From: Callipepla californica brunnescens | Lineage: Eukaryota; Chordata; Aves; Galliformes; Odontophoridae | Length of the DNA stretch: 64,000 bases | NCBI GenBank assembly: GCA_023055505.1 | Contig: JALIRH010000063.1 | Span: forward strand, 1,691,501 to 1,755,500 | Reading direction: 5' to 3' | Program-made: the position numbers and the translations under genes | Part shown: positions 56,046 to 64,000 of the stretch, in pieces | How positions within the stretch are numbered: the first letter of the stretch is position 1 | Layout of the letters: each line of letters begins with the position of its first letter | Notes under the pieces: generated by a model | What the model was told of the DNA's origin: nothing | The model's input: only the letters and a program-made list of their open reading frames with translations | The model's database searches: none

Positions 56046-57590
56046 GGTTACAGAAAAGCCCGTCTGCTAATAGTGAGGTTTTTTTCCTCAACCAACTGGA
56101 AAAATAAAACAAAAAATACAGACATTATATTTTACTGGGGAGAGGACCACGCTCAGACTCAAAAGAATGAAATATTCTCACTGCTTTGCAGATAGTAAAG
56201 GCTAACGAGTGATACTTCACCACTAAGCAGACACTTCCATTTCTCTAAAGCTTTTTCTTTCCACGGTGTCACAAGGTGCAGTTTCCCCACGCAGTATCAG
56301 TTATTTACTCAGCGCTTGGAGGAAATGGGCAGCATCCAACCTGCACACACACTACATAAAAAAGCACTCCATCCCAGTGTTCAGCACTGCAACCGTTCTA
56401 GCCAGAAGGAACAAGCAGGAATTCATGTAAATTACCCCATCTCTAAATAGGGATCTTCATTTTCTACATACTGCACTGGTGAGAAGAGAAACAAGAGCCC
56501 ATATTTCCCCTCTAAGAAGCTGTGTGGATACTACAGCTTACAAGTGCTCTCAACAACCTCATCCTCACAGCACAACGCTTACTGGCAAACAGCAGCAGAA
56601 CACGGAATCCGCAGAGATCACCAGCACAAACACCGTTCCAGAAAGACAGACACGCACCGGCTGAGTCTTCAGGCCCACACATGTCTGGTGTCTGCGCTCC
56701 GTCTGCAGGCTGACCCGGTGGCTGCCTCCAGCTAACTGGCAGCCTGCTGTGCTGCTGCCACAATATTCGCATGGAGCACACAGGATAATGCCTATTCAAG
56801 TTATAATGGGTTTTTTATTTTAATTAGAAAATGATGTCACATCTACCTTTAGCAGGCTTGCAGTGGTCCTTCATTGGCCCAATCTGTGCAGCTGGAAGGA
56901 GGATTAGAGGATCACAGAGTAATTCAGCTAAATAACCCAAGGACAGCCAGCAACAGCTATCTAATATACAAGGCCATTGCAACACTGCGAGCCAATTAGA
57001 AGAGATGGTGACCAAACACACAACTATGCTTCATCCCTTCTGTTCACAAGCAACAACACTCCAACATTTCAAAACTGGATTTTGGGTGGAATGGGAGAGA
57101 ACTCTCCCACACCTCTTACAAGCAATAGCACGGGTTTTCTTTTGACCAAGCGTATGCTGCGGTGCTGTTCTGAGGTGAAAAGCTGCAGTGTGAGGGTAAA
57201 TGACAGCATCCAAGCTCATACCCTTGCTGCATTGCAATTCTAATGACCAAAACCAGTGCAGAGCAGATGGGATGCTTGGCCTACTTGATGACACCCCTCA
57301 TGACATCAGAATCTTTGCATGGAACAGACTGTCCCTCCCCTGGGTAATTCCCATATTCCTGGAGTACGGATCAAGCCGAGCAGGTTTTTCTTTCCGTGGA
57401 AGAGATATCTTTAACGACCTGTGTAGGGATGTTGTCAAGTTTGTAAGGCAAGAGCTAACTCACCCTGCTTGGAAAGGAGCCGAGAAGGTGGTTCTCTTCC
57501 TCCTGGGCTGATCCCGAGCTCCTGGATGACAACAAAGGCAATGCTCTGGGAACCGATCCCTCATGGCTTAAAAAGCTTTGCACGCAGCTT
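56046..57590. other. Intergenic, no gene seen
   Basis: Mostly AT-balanced unique sequence. An open frame on the plus strand near 57200-57511 has no recognisable family. Confidence 0.6.
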
Positions 57591-57591
57591 C

Positions 57592-58202
57592 CAGCAGTGT
57601 GCTCTCATGGCCAAGAGGGCCAGTGGCATTCTGAGCGTGGCCAGCAGGTCAAGGGATCCTCCCCATCTACTCTGCCCTGGTGAGGCCTCATCTGGAGTAC
57701 TGTGTCCAGTTCTGGGCTCCCCAGTATAAAAAAGACAGGGATCTCTTGGAAAGAGTGCAGCGCAGGGCCACAAAGATGGGGAAGGGCCTGGAGGATCTCC
57801 CCTATGAAGAAAGGCAAAGTGAACTGGGTCTGTTTAGCCTTGAGAAAAGAAGACTGGGAGGGGACCTGATCCAGGTTTATAAATATCTGAGGTGTGGGAG
57901 ACAAAGTGGCGAGGCCAGACTCTTTTCAGCAGTGTGTGGAGACAGGACAAGGGGAAATGGACAGAAACTGCAGCACAGGAGATTCTGCACGAATGTGCGC
58001 AAGAACTTTTTTACAGTGAGGGTGACGGAGCACTGGCACAGGCTGCCCAGGGGGGTTGTGGAATCTCCTTCTCTGGAGATATTCAAGACCCGCCTGGACA
58101 CCTACCTGTGACCTGGTGTAGGGAACTGCTTTGGCAGGGGGGTTGGACTCGATGATCTCTTGAGGTACCTTCCAACCCCTATGATTCTGCAATTCTGTGA
58201 TT
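57592..58202 (+). mobile_element. CR1 retrotransposon with C-terminal ORF2 remnant
   Basis: This is the longest and best-preserved CR1 copy here. The frame 57680-58111 is open for 143 codons and encodes the end of the CR1 ORF2 protein: [58 protein letters not shown] and [14 protein letters not shown]. The upstream part (QQCALMAKRASGI) is in another frame with a small deletion. The reverse transcriptase core is absent, so it cannot move by itself. It ends atgattctgcaattctgtga. Confidence 0.93.
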
Positions 58203-59467
58203 CCCACAGAGAGGAGGATGAACCCCTTTGCACGGAGGGCTTAGCGAGCACTATGAGCAACTGGGCAAGAGAGCTGTAACAGCACATTAACAAAATGACA
58301 CACGCTGACATACACTGATTCACACCTTCTCAGTTCATTTTCTCAGCACCCGCGTCAACACCTGAAACGAGCATTTCCCATCTCCTCGTGATAACGTCTT
58401 CTCCACAACCAAATGTACCATCCTTTTTATTATTTTATTATTATTTATCCATTCAGCTTAATATCACAGGCATCAAACCAACAGGCAATGAGAAATAGCC
58501 CACTAACTCCCCCAAAATGTCAAGCATCCCACACTACGAGTTCAGCAGGTTCCCCATGCCATCTCCACACATCCTTCCAGCAGCACCTGGTTCGAAACCA
58601 ACCGTAATCATGAGGACTGGATCTCGTGATTGAGCAGCTACTCCATTTCTTTTGAGAAAAAAATAAGTGCATTACCAAAACTGTTCACTCCATATCCTAT
58701 TTTGTATTGCTGTCTAAAGAGGAAAGAGTTCTCGTTCCCTTGAAGTGGACCTGATACATCAAAGATAAGCAAAGCTTAAGGAATCAAGACTGGAAAAAAA
58801 AAAGAATCTTCCCACAACAAAACACACCTTCAGGAGCTATTTTTATGAAAGTCTGTTTTATTCTTGGACCTCCTGGCTACAGACCAATCAACCAAAGATA
58901 CTCAGGGTGAAAGAAAAATGCAGTCATGCTTTGGATGAGAATGAGCTACTACTGGGAACAAGAAGTCCTTTGGTGCTAATTGGGGAATAGACTTAAGCAA
59001 CATCCTCGATCCCATAGGGAAAGCTGTATAAATACACAGACTAGAGAGATTCCTTAAGCTGAAACAAGGTGATATTTCTCAGCACACATAAGGGAAACAA
59101 CCCAAAATGTAGTCTAAGCAAAAGGCAGTGGTATAAAGTGGTATAAAGAAGATGGGTAAGAAAACAAGCTCCGGCCTCTTCTAGCAGAGGGCAGGGTAGG
59201 TCCGGCAGGGCTCAGACATCAGAAGCCCCAGCCATGCTTCTTGTTGGAAGAGAGGACTAATTCCCACACTAATTTACATTCATTATATTTTCTTTATCAT
59301 CTGTCATAATAGGTATTCATCATACATACAAAACAATGACGTAACCCTTGCAGCACTCTGCATGTGTGGCTTGATTCCAGCATGCTGATGTGTTTTAAAA
59401 GCCACCATGACCTAGCCATCAGGAAACAAGCTCTTGCTACATAAGGGTTTATACGCATACAAACCAT
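58203..59467. other. Intergenic, no gene seen
   Basis: AT-rich sequence with an imperfect ATT-rich stretch near 58422-58450 and a small duplication of gtggtataaa at 59128-59147. No coding or RNA gene recognised. Confidence 0.6.
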
Positions 59468-59937
59468 ATCACAGAATCACAGAACCATGGAATCATAGAA
59501 TGGCAGGGTTGCCAGCCACTAGAGCAGGCTGCCCAGAGCCACATCCAGCCTTGCCCTGAATGCCTCCAGGGATGGGGTATCCCATGATAGATACCACGCT
59601 CTGAGCGAAAAACTTCCACCTGATATCCAACTCAAATTCCACTGTCTTAGTTTAAAACCATTCCTCCTTGTCCTGTCACTATCAACCCATGTAAAAAAAT
59701 AATTCCCCCTCCTGTTTATATTCAAGTACTCAGGGCTCACAGAGTGAGGTCTCTCCAGACCGTCACTTCTCCAAGCTGAACAAGCCCAGTTCCCTCAACC
59801 TTTCTTCATAGGAGAGGTGCTCCAACCCTCTGATCACTTCAGTGCCCTTCCTCTGGACCCACTCCAAGAGCTTTTTCTTGTGCTGGAGGCCCCAGGCCTG
59901 GATGCAGCACTCCAGATCGGGGAGACCTATCAGGCCA
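59468..59937 (-). mobile_element. CR1 retrotransposon 3' fragment (minus)
   Basis: On the plus strand it starts tcacagaatcacagaaccat and continues gccaccgctct-like CR1 sequence including ccattcctccttgtcctgtc, ccaagctgaacaagcccagt and gcccttcctctggacccact. It is truncated near 59937. Confidence 0.93.
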
Positions 59938-60299
59938 CCTAAGATAACTTGTGGGTAGATGTGTTATCAGCAAGAAGGTCTTATCACTGGTGCAGGGATC
60001 GCATGACAACCCTAGGCAATACACAGACATTCACATACAGGACAGTGAATATCATCAGCCTAAGAAAAAAAATGAATAAATACACCTTTCTGCACTGTTA
60101 CTCTATTCCTTGTTATCTTTATGCAAACCACTCTCAAAATCACGGCTTTTCAGAGCAATTTTATTGTTTCCATGTATATAAGAATGTTAGTTTTGTTGTC
60201 AGATAAAGGAAAGATGGCATTCATTATTCATGTTTACTGCATGCAACCCAGTTTTAAGAAACCCTTTGTAGTTTTACTGTATACCACAGACTTCCAACT

Positions 60300-60620
60300 A
60301 TGTGCGAGCGGGGGCGGCTGCTTCTACCAGGAGAGAAAGGCCGTTAAAATCCGTCACACGTGCACTCAGGAGCCCAGAGGGCAACTGGAAATAGTTCCCA
60401 GGACGGCAGCTCCGCCGCGCACGGCTGTCCCTACACACTGTGCTGCCCGTGTCCGATGTTGTTACTACAGCAACAGCACGTACGGCGTTGCACAACCGCT
60501 GGCTGGCCGGCGTGGAAGGCTTTCCTGTTCCTCCACGCGTGGGACGGCAGCACGCCCGCTGCCCCGCACACCGCTCACCTGGAGCCTTCCCCATGCTGTT
60601 TCCCATTGCGCCTCTCAAAG
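60300..60620. promoter_or_regulatory. GC-rich patch with E-box and X-box-like palindrome
   Basis: CG dinucleotides cluster here. Visible elements are a GC box (GGGGGCGG at 60310-60317), a CACGTG E-box at 60357-60362 and GTTACTACAGCAAC at 60461-60474, close to an RFX X-box (GTNRCC...RGYAAC). It could be a promoter or enhancer. No transcript is evident. Confidence 0.4.
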
Positions 60621-61763
60621 CCTGCTGGAGGCTGGAAGGCTCGGAATTATTCTCACAGATAGTGTCACGCTAATATTTCTACATCTGTTATGTATACACA
60701 CCCTTCTATCCTTTATCCAGCGAGCGTGCCACGAGCGCTAGCTGTTTACAACAGCCCGCTCTGTGCTGCAGAATGTGCCAACTGCAAAACAGGGGCAGCT
60801 GCCTTCTAAGAACTAAAACACTTAACGCTGCCTTTAAAAGCAAATGCTATCGGCTGCCTTCAGCTGTAGGATTTCCCAGGGCAGCCATTTTTAAGAAAAG
60901 AAACGCTGAAAAGCTTTATTACACGTGTTAGGGAAGAGTGACCGTGTGGTGAGCTGCAAAAGAAGAAATACAGCGACAATGAAGAATATGCAGAATTTGT
61001 GCGGGATCTAAACGTGTGAAGCGAAACAAAGGAATAAGGACATCCTAAAGGCTTTGGGATGAAGCTCCTCGTCAGATGGCAGACTATTAAGAGCCAAGAG
61101 ATAAAGAGAACTTAAGAAGCACCATAAGGAGCTTTGGGGCTTGAAATATGGAGTTACTCCTGATGGAGAAACCAAAGAGAAAAACGGTGGCAGAAAGACA
61201 GATGCTGGTCTGGATGAAGCAAACCGTTAAAGGTATAGAGTGCATCTGTGAGTCATCAGCACATAATAGAAGCTGAAGCCATGTGAATGCCTGAAATAGG
61301 GCAGGGGGAAAAAAGAGCAAGGCAAGGTCATGTTGTGGGAGGAGGAGGAAACGAGGGCTGGGGGTGGAAGAGGTATCATGAAATCCAAAACAAGGAGATG
61401 TTAGAAGAAGTGACTGCGCGGGGAGGTCGGGGAGAACAAGAACATGGTTCTTCAAAAATGCTGGTGTCATAAATATATTGACAGAGGCCCACCTGAAAGC
61501 TCCTCGGAAAGGAGCTGAGGCTGTTAATAAAAGCCCACAGCAATGGAAGGAAGAGCAAATGAGCTTGGGGTGGCAGCAGCCAGGCTCTTCCCACCCCCAC
61601 AGACAGACCCAGTTCCATGCACGCCCTGTAGGCAGCTGATAGGCAGGCTGTTGGAAATAACTCAGGCAGCATGGAAAACTGACAGTGACACAAGGAAAAA
61701 AAGTCCCGGCAGCGTACGTGATGCTGACTGCCCCTGGAAATGTTCAGAAGCGAGCTGCTCCAG

Positions 61764-61827
61764 CACACACACACAGCTGGAGCAAAGCTGCTCAGAAGTG
61801 ACCGACAGCAAAATTCACACACACACA
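61764..61827 (+). repeat. Two short CA microsatellites
   Basis: About six CA/AC units near 61764-61775 and again near 61815-61827, separated by 40 nt. Confidence 0.8.
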
Positions 61828-63175
61828 AAAATGCATCTCAGTTTTGCAGATTGCAATGCTGTCAGTAAGAGCTGGTAGTCCAAAACCTAGCACCGAAGGT
61901 GAAACAGTACCAGGCAGATTGAGATCCCAACAACCAGCCAATCTCTTCAAAGCCTGCAGGGCACATTTCTTGTTTTGTATGTTCTGCAAGTACAGCTGGA
62001 TGCCTTATCAGCTTCCCGGGCCTAACACAATCAATGCGGAGATGAGGAAGCTTAATAAGGGTAATAAAATTACAGCAGCCAAAATAATCTGATTGATGAA
62101 GCACAAGCAGGCTAAACAACACAAAGATTGCAAATAGAATCTGTTGCAAAGGGAAAACAGTTACTGAGTAACGGTTATCATCCTAACATCAGCAAAGAAA
62201 CCTTCTATGTTTGCTTTTAAAAGCAAAACTCCTTAATTCTCCTTGTTTTCATAAGAACAACTTTGCCTAAGCACAAATCTGTGTAGGGAAAGCAAAGCAG
62301 AATGAACAACACCAGTAAGGGGAAAGCAACACTCTGGCACGTAGAGCACATGGAAGAGGCACTGGAAGATGTAAATATCCACTCAGACAATCCAGTATTC
62401 ACATAAGTTGAAAGCATACAGCACACGGAGCAGCAGTGGCAGCAAGCAGACAGGCTGGCAAGAGGCCACGAGCCCCTGAACCCCCCCAGTCTTCTGGAGA
62501 GTCACACCGGTAATGGAAAACCCACAAGGCTCCTCTCTCTGCTCCTGTTCTGAAGGCAGCAGGTGGGTGTCACAGGGCCACCATGGCTGACTATGGGCGC
62601 TGGTACTGACTGACAGCGTTGGGTATAAGCTACCCACTGGAGAGTTGGGGCTGTAATCCAGCAGTGAGCACTTCTGGCTGCTCAAGGAAACTTCCCATCT
62701 GCGCAGCCACATGCACGGAGGAGCAAACCATGCACTGAGGCAGCCCAGGGGCACCAGATCTGTACAGCCAGCTCCTGCATCCCACCTTCTTACCAAAGCA
62801 TTGCAAAGGATCCCTTCTATCTGCCACATGGAGGAAGGCCACTTGCAATTAGGAGATGCATTCAGGCAGCACCAGTACAGCTGCACGCAGTGAGGGTTCC
62901 CCACAGTGTGTGGGTTCACACCTCCAGCAGTAGGGATGCTGACATCCAGAAACACCCCTCTGTACAACCAAACCACACCATCACACGCCCCATCCCTTGC
63001 AAACAACAACGTGAGGAGCTGCAGGTGACACTGTTCCACATCCCCATGTGGAGTGCCCAACAGAAATTGAACAGAAGCAGCCTAACCCTAACAGCCACTG
63101 AAGAGCCAGCAAGACAGACAGCGCAACCAGAGCCCTTCATCCTCTTTTACTCTCTTGATGGATTTAATTACTTTC

Positions 63176-63250
63176 AGAATCAGAGAATCATCAAGGTTGG
63201 AAACGACCACTAAGACCACCTAGTTCAACAGTCAGCCCACCACCGCTTCT
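63176..63250 (-). mobile_element. CR1 terminal fragment (minus)
   Basis: The plus strand reads agaatcagagaatcatcaag, then gttggaaacgaccactaaga and agttcaacagtcagcccacc, the reverse complement of a CR1 3' end of a younger-looking subfamily. Confidence 0.88.
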
Positions 63251-64000
63251 TACACTCTCAGAGTGTGCAAGTCAAGCACTGTGGAAAGGCTGACAGGCAA
63301 TTACTGACTAAAACGGGGCAAAAAAGGCAAAACCAGAGCAGAGACCAGGAACTCCCCACATCTGGGGCTGCTGCTTCCTCTGCTGCACTTTGTGAGTTTT
63401 GACACTTTCTGTGACACTTGCCTTGTGACCTCCCAAGAACTTGCCCCACCTGGGGTACCAGGACAAAAAGCCTACAAAAGTTTGTTAATTAAAAGAAACG
63501 TGAAAACTATCATACAGACTGAGGTGGTGAAACCACTCCCAGAAGGTCTTTTCCATCAGAAGAAAGCAGAATCCTCCCCATAACACTGTCTAGCATTTAA
63601 AGCTAAAGTTTAAGCTCCTGGCCAAGGCCGTGGGCAGCATGATGCGTTTAGACCCAGAGGGAACCATGTAATGCTGGGGAGTGATCTGGGACACGGCCAT
63701 AGTGCTGCGGCAGCAGCCGGACTGCCCACATCTCCCACTGAGGAGAGCAGAAGGAACATCAACACAACCAAAGTGAGAAAAATGCTGGTGTAAAATTAGA
63801 CGGATGACACAAAAAATAAACTGCAAAAAGCACTTCATCTGACTCAACAACACCCAACGGCTGGGCTATGTTTACAAAACTTAGCACTTTTTCCTAACAG
63901 AATGTCCTTAGATTTCTCTCAACCCAGGCAGACCCTTCCTTCCATGACCTCAGCGAAGCCATTCAACAAAAATCCTCCCTGAAACGCCCCCTGCGTCATG
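63251..64000. other. Intergenic, nothing recognised
   Basis: Unique sequence to the window edge with no exon, repeat family or RNA gene that I can identify. Confidence 0.55.

Larger units (their letters stand above)
59938..63173. other. Intergenic, with one GC-rich patch
   Basis: Apart from the patch at 60.30-60.62 kb, two CA repeats and a G-rich tract, I see no gene. The longest open stretch is on the minus strand at about 62383-63060, but it has no family similarity I can recognise and its first ATG lies well inside. Confidence 0.55.

Noticed and set aside
57200..57511. Plus-strand open frame upstream of the CR1 copy
   Set aside because: Considered as a missed exon or as extra CR1 ORF2 sequence, but it matches neither the CR1 reverse transcriptase nor any gene family known to me.
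60121..60741. 206-codon plus-strand open frame over the GC-rich patch
   Set aside because: No recognisable motif, and it spans a composition shift. It is probably a by-product of GC content.
62383..63060. 225-codon minus-strand open stretch
   Set aside because: The first real ATG is far inside, and the translation (many Cys, Trp and Leu) shows no domain, homology or exon boundaries that I recognise. It is noted only as a candidate for a database search.

Overview
This window is vertebrate nuclear DNA, almost certainly from a bird and probably a galliform such as chicken. The genes have many short exons with GT...AG introns. The repeats are dominated by 3' fragments of CR1 non-LTR retrotransposons (the typical avian repeat), with one decayed mariner transposon. 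The protein sequences match amniote PKC-delta and PFKFB4 closely. The species and chromosome (chicken chromosome 12 would fit) are inferences.

Region 1 (1-22.9 kb, + strand) carries PRKCD, protein kinase C delta. It lacks only the 5' end: the first coding exon, about 38 residues, lies before base 1. Sixteen coding exons between 804 and 22266 encode 646 residues: C2-like domain, pseudosubstrate, C1A, C1B, V3 hinge, kinase domain and C-terminal tail. A mariner element sits in the 6.8 kb intron and two CR1 copies sit in later introns.

Region 2 (22.9-29.4 kb) lies between two convergent genes. It holds candidate poly(A) signals for both and no convincing coding gene.

Region 3 (29.4-53.35 kb, - strand) carries a complete PFKFB4, 6-phosphofructo-2-kinase/fructose-2,6-bisphosphatase 4. 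All 14 coding exons join in phase into 473 residues. Exon 1 lies in a CpG-rich promoter at about 52.9-53.5 kb with two GC boxes just upstream of the ATG.

Region 4 (53.4-64 kb) is intergenic and rich in CR1. It has a second GC-rich block at 55.68-56.04 kb containing two tandem copies of a near-consensus CTCF site, and a third GC-rich patch at 60.3-60.6 kb with an E-box and an X-box-like palindrome. No coding gene could be supported there.

The two genes are not one pathway: PKC-delta is a lipid-activated Ser/Thr kinase of stress and apoptosis signalling, and PFKFB4 sets fructose-2,6-bisphosphate levels in glycolysis. The best leads are a NAGNAG splice acceptor in PRKCD that decides whether a caspase-type DxxD site forms in the hinge, and the tandem CTCF-like repeat. 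I did not find a wholly new system.
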